A DNA stretch of 64,000 nt from Montifringilla adamsi (Eukaryota; Chordata; Aves; Passeriformes; Passeridae). The notes under the pieces were generated by a model. The model ran no database searches, was not told the origin of the DNA, and was given only the letters and a program-made list of their open reading frames with translations. Location: positions 496,001 to 560,000 of the forward strand of contig JAGGNK010006571.1 in assembly GCA_017590115.1 (NCBI GenBank), written 5' to 3'. This document shows, one piece after another, positions 33,201 to 47,214 of the stretch (within the stretch, counting starts at the first letter, position 1; each line of letters opens with the position of its first letter). The translations under genes and the position numbers were made by a program.

Positions 33201-34870
33201 CTGAGGAGCAATGATTCAGTTGTGAGGTTTGGGTCTGGGACACTAGCTTTGTTGGTCCTCCCTGCGCAGAAGTACCTTTCCATGTCACATCTTGGAGGGT
33301 TTCCCAAGAACTCTCTGCCAGGGAACATTTCTCACCATGTTAAAGAGCTAATTAAGTGGACTGACTGTGTTTGCTTTATAAGCAACTCATCTCTGTGACA
33401 CAAGAGAGACACTTTGCTAAACTCCAATGACTATGGAGTAAAGCTTTAGTACATTCTCTGTAAGACACGGGCACTATGATTCCTGTCTGGTGTGCATGCA
33501 CTAGAATACGTGCTCCTTGTGAAATTCCTCCCTGAGCTATTTGGGACCATAGTTGTGTTGTGGTGAGGCTCTTGGCTCACAGTAGCACAGGCACTGAGAG
33601 AAACAGGTCTCTGCCAGCTCTTTGGTGCCTGGGTGCTCACTGAACTTGGGAAAATACTGGGGGTGAGAGGGAGCTGGGGAGAAGCTCTCACTCTTCTGCT
33701 CCAGAGCTGCATTTAACCTAAGCCTGTGCCCTTGCTCCTTGCCTGAGCTATGTCTCAGCTACACCTGTGCCTTGACACTGGTGCTGGTTTGACTTTCTAG
33801 CTTACCCTCAGTCCTGCCTTATCAAGTTGGACTTGCCTGGTGACCTTGACTTTTCACTGACCCTGGTCACTGTGACTGAACCTGCTCTGCTTTTCTTGGT
33901 TTGGGTACATTGAAGCCAAGGAGCTCTGGAAGAGTACAGTGGCCAGAAGTCTGGAAAGAGAATTTCAGACAGCCATTGAAGGAGTTGTTACTCTTTGGCA
34001 TAGGCGGCTCTCCTGCAGCGTACAAGCAAGAAGGTCTGTTCAAGCAAAAGTAGAGTGAGCAAAGGAAAGATGGGAAACCTTAAAGAAATCAGCACAATCT
34101 GATAACTTGATCACAAGGAATGGTAGGCACTTGGAACTTCAGTAAGGATGTAAAGAAATATATTAGAATTAGGAAAATGTCAGTATGAGTAATGCTATCA
34201 TGGACTTCTAAAGACAACAGCTCTGACGGATGGGATATTAGCAGAAGCGCTCTCTCCCTCCCAGAAAAGTCAAGCAGCTGAGTAACATCGGATTTTACAT
34301 ACTTGGTATTCTCCTTTTCTGTTTGAAGTAGGGCCTATAATGGGATACAGTGGTTTTTGACAAGAAAAGATAATGACTTCTTCAATATCATCTTCAAAGT
34401 GTTCCAATATGATGGCTAAAGACAAAGCAGCAATGAGGAAGTTCCTCCTCTGCATGAACCAGCTGTGCTGCCAAGGATGATATATATATTCCCTCCCCTG
34501 GACTGCAATATGTAGTGTCATTCTTAAATCCGTGGGGGAGGAAAAAAATCTATTAAGGACTGCTACACTTAAAGTCTCCACCTAGCTACAGACTCCTAAG
34601 TCAAAATCTGCTGAAAGCTGGGGAGTGTCTTGGAGGAATTGTGACTATATGCTTGCCCTGTTCTCATAGCTATTTTTTTAAAATACAGGATATTGGATTA
34701 GGTTAAATCATTGGTTTAATGTGGAAGTATAACTATGTTGAGACAAGCTCTTCAAACTTTGTGCTATACACAAAACTTAACTGATGTAAAGAGCACGGAG
34801 TAACTGGCTAACGGTGAACTGGCAGATTGTTTCTGAGTCTCACAAGGCAAACTATGAAGCTAAGACTTTT

Positions 34871-34907
34871 AAAGAGGTACATCTAAGACTTTTAGATGTA
34901 CCTCTTT
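34871..34907. repeat. Perfect hairpin, 16-bp arms, 5-nt loop
   Basis: AAAGAGGTACATCTAA (34871-34886) and its exact reverse complement (34892-34907) flank GACTT. See findings. Confidence 0.95.
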
Positions 34908-37900
34908 TCCTGGAGCACAGTCCAAAGTTACAGGAAAAGTGCATTCTGCCCATAGCCTAATGTCTGTGAGAAAAAAATTGATTTTTATGTTTGGTCAATC
35001 TTGTAAAAGTTCAATTACAAAAAAACTTAAAACTCATTAAAATTTACAGACATGCCACTGAAGCAGGGTTGCTTTCCCTCTTAAAATATTTTGATTAGTT
35101 GGATATTAAATGGACGATCTTGAAAAGATTTCCTTGAATTCACATTTAACTTGAAATTATTTGGTTTTAAAATAAAAAAAAAATATAACTCAAATATTGT
35201 AAAATCTGGTTTGAATTTAAAGATTTTGTGATTTCTGATGCAGTCTGGTGCCTTTTTATAACGTGAAGAAAATTGTCTGTTTCTCTAAAACTCACAAGTA
35301 ACCAAGCTGAGTCCTAAAAAATGACATTTATCTTTTCACTCCAGATCATGAGGGAGTGGTTTCCCTGCTGGCACAAACAGAGCCCGTGTAACACAGGGAA
35401 CTATCTAGTATCACCTCAGCTGCTCTGATCTCAGGGCATCAGGGTCTCACACTGTCTCAGTTTCAAGATTTGATTTATGTGCCTTATGGCACCTAGTTCT
35501 CAGAGTATCATTAAAAAACTGCCCAACATTAAAATTGCTGAGTTCCCACTCTCTAAACTGAACTGTCTCGAGGTGAAATTCTCTACCAGCTGCTCGTACT
35601 CATCAATCACTGATCGTTCTCATCACCCAGATCACAAATGAGAAGTCCTCTGCAATCTCCTGACCATTCCCCCACGTGTGGACCACTAACTCCCCAGCTG
35701 CCTGCTGCCAGGTGTGTGTACCCAAAACCCACCAGCAGGAGCTGATAGTCCCCACCCTCAGCTGGGTTTTGCAATGAAAATAACACTCCAAGGACCTTTG
35801 AACCATGTCATGATGTGCTCGCCCCCAATGGTCATGGATTCTCCCTGCTCTCTGCTGCTCTGAATTTGAGTCTTGCTCTGAGCTGACATTAGCTGGTTTC
35901 TGTTTTCCACATCCAGCTACTGTGCTGGCTGGCATTTTGCAAGTGCCTTGACTAGACAGTTAGATATGAGGTCTTCTCATTAACGCGTCCGCTGTAATTG
36001 GAAGAAGGCCAAAGGCTGGGAAAGGCAAGTATCCAACACTGCCTTTGATTTAAGGGCAGCACTAATAGTTAAGGTTAAGTGAGTGCAAGTGCTAGTGACT
36101 GGGAGTGAGCACAGAGGGACAGAAGGTGATGTATGTTGAAAAGCTGGGAAGAAGGAGTGACTGAAATGACTGAAAATCCACTTAGGAAACATCCTTAGCT
36201 GAGTAACTTCAATACCAGGTTGCAATGGTACATCCTCTTAACACTCACTATGCTGCCTCACTTTTCAGCTACGTTGACTCGGTCCTAAGAAAAGCTACTG
36301 CTACAAATCCCATGGGAGCTCCATTTCTGACTCCCCAGGATCTGGTCAAGCTCTTTCTCTTACTATTTCCTACAAGGATCATGTGAGTGCCCAGGAGATG
36401 GACAGATCATCACAGCCTTGCCTTCTTTTCCTTGACAAAGAAAGTTTGCACAATTTCTTCTCTTTTGGTAAAATAGAAAATATGTAACCTCCAGCTCCTG
36501 ATTGTTTAGGAAGAGCAGAGAACAGAGAATGTACCTATTCCAAAACTGAGCAGTGAATATTAATGCTTTTGAGTAGAAGTGCAGAAGTTAACAGGGACAA
36601 CAAATTTCAGAGGCTGTCACAGTGATTTCATTCCTTGGCTGAAACTAAGTATGAGAGAAGATGAAACTCAGTTCTGGAGGGAGCACTTTAGAGCTGGTGG
36701 AAAACAGGTCATGTTACTAAGTCCCAGGCAAATCTGGATTCCTGAGGCAGGAGTTATAGTGGGTATGAGTGTTTGAATCCTTGGCACCCTCCCAGCACTG
36801 GAAGCTTCAGCTACTGCAATGCAGCAGTGTGAGCATCCAAGGGACTGAGATGTGTCAGTGAGAATTCCTGTAGTGAAACAGTCCCTTTAAGGTAATGCAA
36901 AAAGCAGATAATACCTCACTCCAAGAAATTACTCTGCAGATAAAGCAGAATGGGGACAGAACCACACACCATCAGTAGCTGGTGTGGGAGTGTAATCCTT
37001 TATTCCAGATCTCAGTTGCAGTCTCTGCTCCAGGTCATTAAAGGAAGTTGGGCCAGCACCTATGAAGGTTTAAGTAGTGCCACCGATGAGGTAGCAGAGG
37101 TCTTGTTGGGCACACGCTGGGTAATTCAGTGGATCTGATGTCCTGACTGTCCAAACAGAGACCTGGTCCTGTTGGCTTCTGCTCTGTGTGCCAGGATTTC
37201 TGTGGAAGTCAGGACCTGAGTGACCAGTAACAGTGCACACCCAGGCAGTGCTCCATCAGGGAAAGGGTGTGCAGAAAATAATTCACACATACCCCAGTTA
37301 ACATGCTACCACAGCTTACCAGCTCCTAATCCAATGCTGAATTTATCTAGTGTTCAATTTACTTACCTATAATAAACACATACATTTTTCCTCTTTGCAT
37401 ACTAACATAACTAAATCTTGGGGCAAAACTGCAGACCTAAAAACTGAGAAGGTTTGAGAAGGCTGTAAACCCCTTTCTCAGCAACTACTCTCAGTTATTC
37501 CCTTATCACTAGCCTAGTGATGGCACTATAAGAACAAAAATATGTGAGTATGAAGAATATCCAATAAATTCTTCTGTGAGGCTGTGAAGTCTGTCTCAAG
37601 GCATGTATTGCCCGATTTTCTGTTTTTAAATGCTTCTTTTCAGCCCCATGAAACAGGCAAGAAATTGTCTGCTTTAGTGAGTGCTCAGATATGACAGGTG
37701 TGCTGATAGGTAGCCTGACAAGCTATACAGAAGGGTGAGATTTACTTCTCTAATCTAAGCAATATGTGTCTTCATAAGCTCTTCCCTTGCCTGCAGCCTG
37801 CCAGATAGTAGCCCTTGCCTCCAAATTAGAAGAAAATTATCTGTCAATGAAATGGTGACCAAATTTATCTCTGAAGTAAATACATGTTCAAAACACAAAG

Positions 37901-40900
37901 ACAATGAAACTGAAGCTAATGAGGGAGGTTTGCAAAACAACAGCTTTCTGGACAGCATGGAGATTTCTTCCAGTATCCCAGGAGACCCCAGAATAAAGGG
38001 AAGAGCTGGAAAAAAGAGCAGAACAGTATCCAGTTTAAAGTGAGCCAGCTTTGCAAATGCTCTGGTTTTGCTCTTGGTAATGAGTGGTTCCTCTTCTCTA
38101 GCAAAGAGTTTCTAATTTCTCTTTCTTTTTCTTTAGCATCTAATTAGGATTACCTATGGGAAAATAGCAGTTTCCCCATGCCATTTTCCTCAAACCTTAA
38201 GAAGAAGCTGAAAATTTAGAAACTGGGATGAAAAATCCAGCCTAATCCAACCTGAGCATTGGTCCTGACCTCTTTGCTGCATAATTCTAACAAAAGGATG
38301 ATACCCAGCCATCCTCTCCTTGCTAGCAAGATGAAAATAGTCCCAAGAGCCACTAAAGAACAACAACAAAATCTGTATCAGAGCTTGAGAAAATGAGTAG
38401 CCATGCCAAAAACTGGAAACACAGGAAACAGAACCTGGGACCACACAGACATTATTGCCCTTACTTTCCCTAATATAAGGTAGGAAGGGAATGAGTGGAA
38501 AGGAAAATGAGCAGTCAGGTTCAGGACCTGCAATTCTCTGCCTAACTCTGGAAGAACAGTGATATGTCTAATGATTATTGAGACCTGAAGTCATGATTAT
38601 TATCACCCAGCCTGCTGGGTGACCCATGTTGCAGCTCAAGACTTTGCTTTGTATCCAAACTGCTTACCAGTGAGGTTTCCACTTATTGAACCAAACAGAT
38701 CTGTGGTGGTGGTGGCAAGCTACCCTCTCGAGGTGCCACCATTCTTTCCACCAGGGCCACTTGGCACCCCACACACCACATGCCATAAACTCATCTCTCT
38801 CCTGTCACAGAAAGAAAGGAAAGGACAGGGGCATCCTGTTACAGCGAGGTCTCTGCCAGCCCTATCCAATTCCTGACATGCCCTTGTGTAGCCAGGAACC
38901 AGTGGGAGGGTGGCAGGCTGCGCAGGGGTAGGGCAGAATGGCTGCCTGTCATGGCTCCCACTTCATCCCCAGATTTCCATTATGGAGCAGTAGAGAAGAG
39001 ACCAATCAGTTCAGCAGCTCCTGGGGCAGCCCAGCAACAGCAAACTCAGAGATAGGCAATGGATACCTTCAAAGACATGCAGAGAATCGCCAGAAGGTCC
39101 AGCTTCCCTCCGCACTCACCTCCTCCGGTGCTGGGAATAGAAGCCACCCAGCCTGCTGAAGTCCCCTCCTACCCCACTACCAGCAGTATCCAAACAGCAG
39201 CTGCTCTTTGTGCAAGTGTCCTCTTATGTTTCCAGCTGAGGGATAAACAGTCCTGATGGAATAAAGGCACTGCAGCCCTCTCTGAAGCACTATGAGCAGT
39301 ATGGATGTGAGAGAGGGGACCTGAGGACACGAGTGCATGCTGCTACTTGCTGCAGCCCCCAGATCAGTGGGGCAAGGAGGTGAACTGATCCAAATGAGTG
39401 GCACCTCTCCCAAACCAGTGAAAGGAACCACTGAGTTGTACAGTGAGTGCCCTGTGCTGCTTCTTGAGAATATAAAGTCTTCCAGGTTTTGGTACAAAGG
39501 GATATTTCTTTTGCACCAGGATGACCCCAGCAAGGGGAAAATGTGGATGGGCCAGTGATGCAGAAACAGGACTGAAAGAGTGAGAAAGACTGAAAAAAAT
39601 GCAAGAAAGGGAGAGCAAACACACTGTACCACAGAAGGAAAATCCCTGAAAGTTCCTCAGAGCTGGAGGAGGAAAAGAGTCCCTGGAAACTTCCTTTTTT
39701 TCAGCGTAAGAGAGGTTAGTCCACAGCAGCATGAGCACCGTAATTTTACCAAAAGCCTCATATCCATGGAGCAGCTCTCAGCACTCACCTGGGATAATCT
39801 GTACCTCTGAGGACAGCACAGCTATTCCTCTCATGCCTCCATGATGCATGTGTGGCTGTACACAACAGTGCTGAGTCCTGCACTAGGACAGGCATGTGTC
39901 TGTCTGTAGTTTGATCCATCATGTAAATCTGGTGTATTGTGAAATTCCTGCACTTAATCTGTATTGTTTAGTTCAAAGGCATGGAGGTCTACCATTTGCT
40001 CATCTTGCTCACTTCCAAGGCTTTGGACAGGTGAACAAATCCACACCTCAGGGAATTGACCTGTAGGCAACAAAGGGCTTATCAATCATAAAGGTATGAA
40101 CAATTAAATGTGTTTTGGCTTCTTCCAAGAGGGCTCAGCAGCCAAAAGTCATGAAGCAACTGCAGAAAGGGGTACAGGGTAAAGCAGAAGAGAGGCTCTG
40201 CTGAAGCAATTGTCAGCAGTTAAGCCTGACCAGGATGCCCCTGGGGAAGACAATTGTGAGTTAGCTCTGCGTTTGGCAATCTCTGAGAGATTTACTGTCC
40301 TGAAGAGGAAGATAAAATAATATCTCAAAGCAAATGTCAGCTGCAACAACTGTTAGTGACAGAACAAGGGGATGTGAGAGATGCCACTTTTTCTCTACCG
40401 GGATTTGGAAAGAGCAGATTCAGCACATGTCTGGACATTTCTGTCCTTGCTCTGCTTCCATCACCTACTCTGCCAGTGGAAGGGAGGACAACCAGCTGTG
40501 CCAGGCACTGGGCAACACTGGAGTCAACTACACAGGACTGTCCAAGCAGTGGTTTGAAGACATCTGCACCACCTTTAATCATGGTAACATGACTGCTTTG
40601 CTTGAAGCCAGCTCTGTATATCTAGATGTCAGATACACATTAAAAAAAATAGTCTTTTACCACTTCAGATATATTTTCTCCTGAGCACCTCACTTAAATA
40701 AATCTGTTCAGTCATGAACATGCTGTCCCCTAAGAAATATGTCAGCAAAGTACAGGTGGAAGTTGCACTCTGAGTTAGCACACAGAAGGTGGCTACCAGG
40801 GAAGCTGGAGCCTTCTGTGAGTCTATCCTGAGAAGCAGGTGCCAGTCAGAGGCACGAGTCCTTGGTGGGGGGCAGCTTGTAAACAGCAAAGAGGGTTAGA

Positions 40901-42355
40901 AGTGCAATTAGTCTGTGTGACAGCCGTGACCACCTTCTGTCACCACCCTGGGCCAGGCCAAATCCCCTTTCCTCCCGCTCTTGCACAAAGCTGAGCCAAG
41001 GCACAGGGCTTATAAACATGCCCAGCTGCCTATCAGCCCAGGGGAAAGAAAACAAATGCACCACAGCAACAGGCAGACCTGTATATGGGCAAGCCCAGAT
41101 TATTGGCTGGTGTGCCTGGCTGTCAGACCTCGGTGCATCCTAAGTAAGGAAGTCTAGGATGCTGGCTGATACTGGCCATTAGGGGATTTAGTAGTGGTCA
41201 CTTCTTGTGGTCAGCAGCAATACAGCATAGCACAGGGGAAACTAAAATTAAAGTATGGGTAGCAAGATCCTGTGCAAGCTACGGGATGTGAAAAACACTG
41301 AGGAAGTTTCTTTGGTCTTCCTGTCTAAGGAATTTCCCTATGGTTTCTGCATCTCTACCCACAGATGCAGGATAGAGGTAAAAAGAAAGGCTAAAAGCTG
41401 ATACTCCATGTCAGGGACTAGGTATCTTGTGCTCCAGTCACTTTCAATCCTGCAACTCTTTGGCATGACAATGGCATTTTATGATTTCTCATGGCTGCTC
41501 AGCTACAGGCAGCTCTAGAAGACATCAGCTGGGTTGCAGCTGTCACCAACATGTCCCTACCTGAGTAAGAATGAAAGGTAACAAATTCCACCATTTTTAT
41601 TCCTTAGTTACTTTTTATTCCCATCCGTGTGCTCAAGAGAGTTGCTCAGAACAGGGCCATATTTTATGGCTTTAAACAAAGCTCTGGCCTGCTTTGTCTT
41701 TGAAGTCAAAGTCAAAACTCAAGAACAAGCAGTGTGGGAAGAGTGAGGTTCACATATCATGCAGTCTAGCATCTGCCCTATCATATTCCCTGGCCTGAGA
41801 TGCTTTTCCCCACTCATTTTTGGTAACTGGTAACTGCTTGGTCCTTTTGCAGTCTCAAGTCCTGACATTTGCATGCAGAGTGGGAAAGGTCACACAGGGT
41901 GGTCAACATTGTGGTCTTGTTCAGAGAATGCTGGGGAATACCGCCCTTCCTAAGAAATTATTCAGTCACAGTACTGATACTAAAGGGGGTTCAAGTGGGA
42001 AGGGATGGAAGTAACATAGTGTTGGAGTTGAAAAGGCAGAAGGAAAGTTATATGCAAGCTTCTAGAAATTACTCCAGAAGCCTAACTGCTAAATCCCTGA
42101 AGGCTGGGTCTCTACCCTGCCTTTAGTCACTGCTCCAGCTTTCAATAGAGTGACTTTCATTATTCTTCCTGTAGAAAGAGGAGATGACATTGACTCCACT
42201 ATGCAATTTGGTCCTACCCTACCTTTTATGTCCCGAGTCCAGCCAGTGTAACAAAAGAGTCTCTGTGCTGGGGACACTGCTGACCTGTGGTTAGCCCAAA
42301 TAATTTGCCTAAAGACTCTCTTTAACATTCAGTATTTTAATTCTTAGATTAAAAG

Positions 42356-42380
42356 AAACAGTGCCTCTGGGGCACTGTTT
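42356..42380. repeat. Perfect hairpin, 10-bp arms, 5-nt loop
   Basis: AAACAGTGCC and GGCACTGTTT flank TCTGG. Function unknown. Confidence 0.85.
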
Positions 42381-43799
42381 AACCATTATCACAATTTAGG
42401 TTATCACTTTCAAAGCTGCCTGAATTTTCACATCTCTGTCTAGCAAAGAGCCTTCACTGTCACTTCTTCCTAACAACACCTAACTGGGAGAAGAGTTACA
42501 ATCAAACTATCTGTTAACAGATCCAGGCTCAACCCATCACCCTTCCCCCTGCTGATCCACACCTTCCCTACACACTTTCCTTGCAGTCTCTGATCTGCAC
42601 CACATTCCCCGGGCTGCTGCTGAGTGTAACTATTGAGGAGCCATGTGGACTGTACAGTGCAGATGCGGAAACAGAATCCACAGTGAGGTGCACAGGAGAA
42701 TCCAGAAATACAGAGCATACATCCCACCAAAAGGCATGGGATCCATGCTCCCAGCCGGTGCATGCAGAGTGCTGCAGGCATCAGGGCACCAGGGCCTGGA
42801 TTCACACTCCTTGGACCAATCTGCAGCCAGAACTCACAAAGTGTGGTGAGCTCAGTAATTACCTGATTTATCTCTTCATTCCACCCTAGAAAGGAGCAAA
42901 GTACCGTGTTTTCCCCTGCTCTTCAGAGCCACCTGATGCCCCTTTGGGGATGACACCAGATCCACCCCATCCCTCGTGCCTACATTAGCTGAAGTGTTGC
43001 CCTTTACGGTGCTGGGCACCTGGCCAGCCCTCCGGCAGCCAGAGGCTGCGCGTGCAAAGGGCCGGCATGCTTGCACACAGCTCCGTTCCATCCAGCCTCT
43101 CCCAACAGCTGCTCCGGGGGTGATGGGGGCAACAAGATCCTTTTCCAGACCCCCTGGGGATAGTCTTTGCCAGGTCTGTTTACTCATCGATTTAAGAAAT
43201 CCAGCTGCAATTATGAACAAGCTACTGAGAAAAGAAGCCTCAGTTGGGGACTTGGCTCAGTCAGGGCAGAGTTTTTTGCCACTGTGCTCAAATCTGTGCT
43301 TGCTTCATTGCAGCCCTGTCCCCACCACCATCACAGGCATTTTGCAGTCACAGTGTTGATTTCATCACCTCACTATGCATCACAGAACTTTCTGGCAGCA
43401 GAAACCTCTTCTACCAAAGTCTCAAGGCTCTGTGACAAAGGAGACAGAGAAACAATCCTGGGTCTTGCCACTTCTTACTGCGATTAGTCTGTCACATTGT
43501 CTTTGTCAGGCAGCACTGAATCCCTCATCCTCATTGGCATAATTGGCTCCTGCAAAAAAAAGTCCTGATGGCATGGGGCAGCTTGACCTGTTTTCCCAAA
43601 GATGTCAGTTTTCCATTGGTTCAGGTTTACTTTAATTTGGAATAAATCCTAAAATCTTGCTAACCCTTTCTTGTCAAGCCTTTTTTGCATTTGGCACACA
43701 GCTTTGCCAAGACTATACTGAGCAATTCCAAAGGAGAAGACATTTGGGAGCCCTAAACATCCTTAGCTACAACACAGAATGTCTTCAAAATGAAAAATG

Positions 43800-45200
43800 T
43801 TGTGGAATCACAGCATGGTTGATACTACACAGGACGCATGAAGATTGCCTACACCAATCTCCATCTCAAAAGAGAGACAACTAGTGAAAGTTTACCAGAG
43901 CCTTATCCAAACATCTTTTGAACAACTCCAAAGCCATAGACACACAACCAATGTTACAAAGTTTGGCCACCTTCACCATAAAGCCATTTTTCTTTTGTTT
44001 AAATACCTCCCCTCTCTCAATTTATACTTATGCCTGGAAGAGTAAATAGATATAAGATCCACCCTGACTCTTCCCCTCTGCAGGCTGAACATTCCCCATT
44101 CTCTCAGCCTCTGCTCATATGATGGTTTCTTTCAGTAGGCAAGAGCCTCACTACTGGAGTGTTTGGCTTTAACCTCATGGCTGCTCTTGGATCACTCTCA
44201 AATTAAAATAGGTCATTAGTAGGTGGTATTTTCTTCTCAGTATTCTATACCATAATCAATTCACCATCCAGTCTTCCTATTCTAGATAGTTTCACTTGTC
44301 AGTTTCTTTAAGGCTTTCTTACAGCCTTAAACCACAGTCCCACCATGTTTTTTCCTCAGCTGTCTCCAGTTTTCCAGCTTGCCTGTAATTGTGGCACCAT
44401 ACCCAGGATTTCCTCATGACTGATTGCTCACTCCTACTTTCCACACTCATATTTAGGACAGCAGGAAGTTTTTGTTTTTGCTGAAGATTTGACCATCCCC
44501 ACTCTCTACCCCTCTTTAGCCATGCAAGGAGTCCATTTGCCTTTTTTAACAGGACAACACAGTAAGAACTCATGTAATCTTGTGTATCCTCTGTGATTTG
44601 GCAAGTTTTTAGGGGTCCTTTTGTAAGGATGGCTTTTATTCTTATGTGCTCCTACTTAATTACGTTTCTCCTGCCTATAAGAAAATGTTTTTTGTTTGAA
44701 TATACTCAACTTATCAAGTTATGTAGATCTCTTTGAGTAGCCTGTTCCTCTTGCTACCACCCTATTCATGCTTGTGTCATCTGTAGGGTTTTACCTGCTT
44801 TGTATTTTCCTTAAAATCATGGTTGGAAATGTTAACCAGTTTTCATTTAATAACTGATCCCTGCAGAAACCAAACAAAATAGAGCATTCCAAGCAGACAG
44901 TTATCTCTTCTGCCTATTGAAAATTCTCAATTCACTTAATCTATATTTTATGGACTTTGCATCTTCTGAATCAATACAACATACCATAATTCTCTTTTTA
45001 TCAATAGGTCATGCCTTACAAAAACTCTGTACCATTATGCTATGAATTTACTCTATCAAACATAACTGTATTATAAAATTGAATGTCTCATTCCAAAAAG
45101 CCACATTCATATTCCATAATTCTCCATTAGCTAACATCTGTAACAAATGCTTTTTCCATTATTTTTCACTGGATACTTGCCAGCTACCTGGCCTTTAGAT
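43800..45200 (-). mobile_element. Old, diverged CR1 LINE (antisense)
   Basis: Scattered CR1-like landmarks in antisense order: 'ctgcaggctgaacattcccc', 'ttctcagcctctgctcatat', 'gatctctttgagtagcctgt', 'tgtcatctgtagggttttac' and 'ctgatccctgcagaaacc'. High divergence; borders approximate. Confidence 0.6.
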
Positions 45201-46274
45201 CCATTGGTCTTAAGGGTTCTCCACTTTAAATGCAGGAACCATGTTGGCACCTTAACATTCCTCTGCTAGAGTAATTAAAGCCAAATCTCAGCAGCCTGGA
45301 GTTGAGCACCATTTATTATGATTTCAAGTAATGAAAGATTCTAAGAGATGGAAGTAAGCTGAAGAAAACGGTATCTTGGACAGTGTGAGCATAATGCTGT
45401 TTGGTAAGGTAGGTTGGGGAGCTGGAAGACTCTAGACATAAGTGATGTAGGGAGCAGGAGCACCACAAAATAGTAGTACAGAGGAATGAGCAAAAGGTGT
45501 TTACCAGGTGATGGGTAGTGTTAGTAGAGAAGTTACGTAATATAAAATGCCAGTGAGTGAGAAGAAGCTGGGAAAAAAAAAGAAGCTGCAGGGTGGGGAA
45601 GCATAGAAGAAAGAGTGTGTGCAGGAAAGGGTCTGACCTGAAAAAAAACCTGAAATGCTATAAAAGTCTAGTGCTGGGACACTAAATTTTTAGAAGGTAT
45701 GAAGCCCCTGAGAGTGGAAAACAAGCTGTGAATGTTTCCAACAAAAGGCCAGGTTAAGTGCAGGAAGGGATTATTACCAACAGCAAAATCCTGAGGATTG
45801 AAAATAGGTATAAAAGTGGCTACTAAACTATAATTCCCTTTTTGCTACTCCTTTTCAGAATTAAAATATGCACCTAGGAGGATAACAGGGCATTAGGAGA
45901 GGTGTGTGTCTAGAGAAGTGTTAAAGAAGTGATAGGAAAGGGGAGAAGAAAGGTCTTGTAGAGGGGTCACCAGGCATCTAAAAGAGCATGAAGGACATTG
46001 TCCTAGGACCTGAAGGCAGTACAAGGGAAAAGATGTGTTTGGGCTGGCATGAGATAACCTCAACACCATAAACATTCCCCAGCCATCATCCATGGCCGCA
46101 TGCTGGGATCTCCCCAGCCCCTCCACCCCACCAGCCTGAAGCCACCCTCCAGGGGTCCTGGTACAGGCACAGGCAGCATTCAGAGATGGGCCCTGCCTTG
46201 GACAGCTTGTCCTGGAGAGCTGAAAGTTCTGACATGCTCCCTGCTTTCCAACAGCAAGGGGGTCCCAACAGTCA

Positions 46275-46280
46275 TTTATT
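46275..46280 (-). other. Candidate poly(A) signal for the SBK-family kinase
   Basis: AATAAA on the minus strand, 365 bp after the kinase stop. The position is reasonable; use is inferred. Confidence 0.4.
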
Positions 46281-46644
46281 ATGAAGGAAAACGAGCCACA
46301 TACAGAAACACAAAAGTACGTATTTTGCTCTATTTTGAGGCACGGCAGGTACTGCAGCTCGGGAGTTCCTGTGGCTAGGAAAGGAGTGGGTGCTTCACAC
46401 AGAGTCATTTCCAAGAGAAAGATGTTTTCAAGCCACAAGGAGGTGGCGCTGGGCAGCAGGGAGTCATGGGGTGAGGGCCATCAGCTGGGGAAGGAGCTTG
46501 GCTCTGTGGCAGCAGGGACAGTGCTGCAGAGAAGCTGCTCTCTGGGCCACCTCGGCCTCTCACACCCAGGCCACCTTGATGCCCAAACCCTGAAGCCCCT
46601 TGCAGGCTGAGACCCTCCTTCCCTCCCGCTGTGGGGAGCAGGCT

Positions 46645-47214
46645 CTAGGACCTGACGGCAGCCTCCTCACTGCGCCCATCCTCCAGGCGCCAAGGGCAGT
46701 CCACATAGCGCAGCACGCCGCTGACGGGGCCACGCTTGGCGGGATCTAGAGCCAGCAGGCTCCGCAGCATCCCGGCAGCCTCAGCTGTCAGGCGCTTCCA
46801 GTGCCGGGGCACGTCCTTTTCTAGGCCTGTCTCCTGCCACTGCATGAAGTCCTCAAAGAAAGGGTCCTCTGGCAGGCTCTGCTCCCAGGGGAAGTAGCCG
46901 GTCAGCAGGCAGAAAAGCAGCACCCCGAAGGCCCAGGCATCCATGCTGGTGTCAATGGGCACCCCCTGGGCATCAGCAGTGTTGCTCAGTTCGGGGGCAG
47001 TGTAGGGGATTACCCCGGCCACCAGCTTGAGCTTGGTACCCTTGGGCCTCGTGAGGCCGAAGTCAGTGAGTTTGACGAGCCGGCAGTCGGGATCAAAAAG
47101 CAGCACGTTCTCGGGTTTGATGTCGCGGTACACCAGCCCCCGGCTGTGGATGAACTCCAGCGCGCTCACGAGCTGCTTGGCACACTGCTTTGCGGCCGGC
47201 TCAGGGATCCCATC
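46645..47214 (-). CDS. SBK-family kinase coding exon 3 with stop
   Basis: Residues 131-319, starting DGIPEPAAKQCAKQLV after acceptor CTGCCCAG. Contains YRD, DFG, APE and the C-lobe. Ends ...EEAAVRS then TAG. Confidence 0.9.
   Translation of the reverse strand, partial: DGIPEPAAKQCAKQLVSALEFIHSRGLVYRDIKPENVLLFDPDCRLVKLTDFGLTRPKGTKLKLVAGVIPYTAPELSNTADAQGVPIDTSMDAWAFGVLLFCLLTGYFPWEQSLPEDPFFEDFMQWQETGLEKDVPRHWKRLTAEAAGMLRSLLALDPAKRGPVSGVLRYVDCPWRLEDGRSEEAAVRS

Larger units (their letters stand above)
30320..43799. other. Intergenic DNA between CCT5 and the kinase, no gene seen
   Basis: Thirteen kilobases without a recognisable exon on either strand. Frames of 100-150 codons (for example at 39177-39632 minus and 33027-33398 plus) overlap frames on other strands and have no family features. 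Contains the two hairpins at 34.87 and 42.36 kb. Confidence 0.55.

Noticed and set aside
39177..39738. Overlapping minus-strand frames of 110-151 codons
   Set aside because: No domain, no splice pattern and no CpG island; consistent with chance open frames.
45893..46610. Frames of 109-181 codons on both strands downstream of the kinase
   Set aside because: Mutually overlapping, no motif, and they cover the expected 3' UTR of the kinase.
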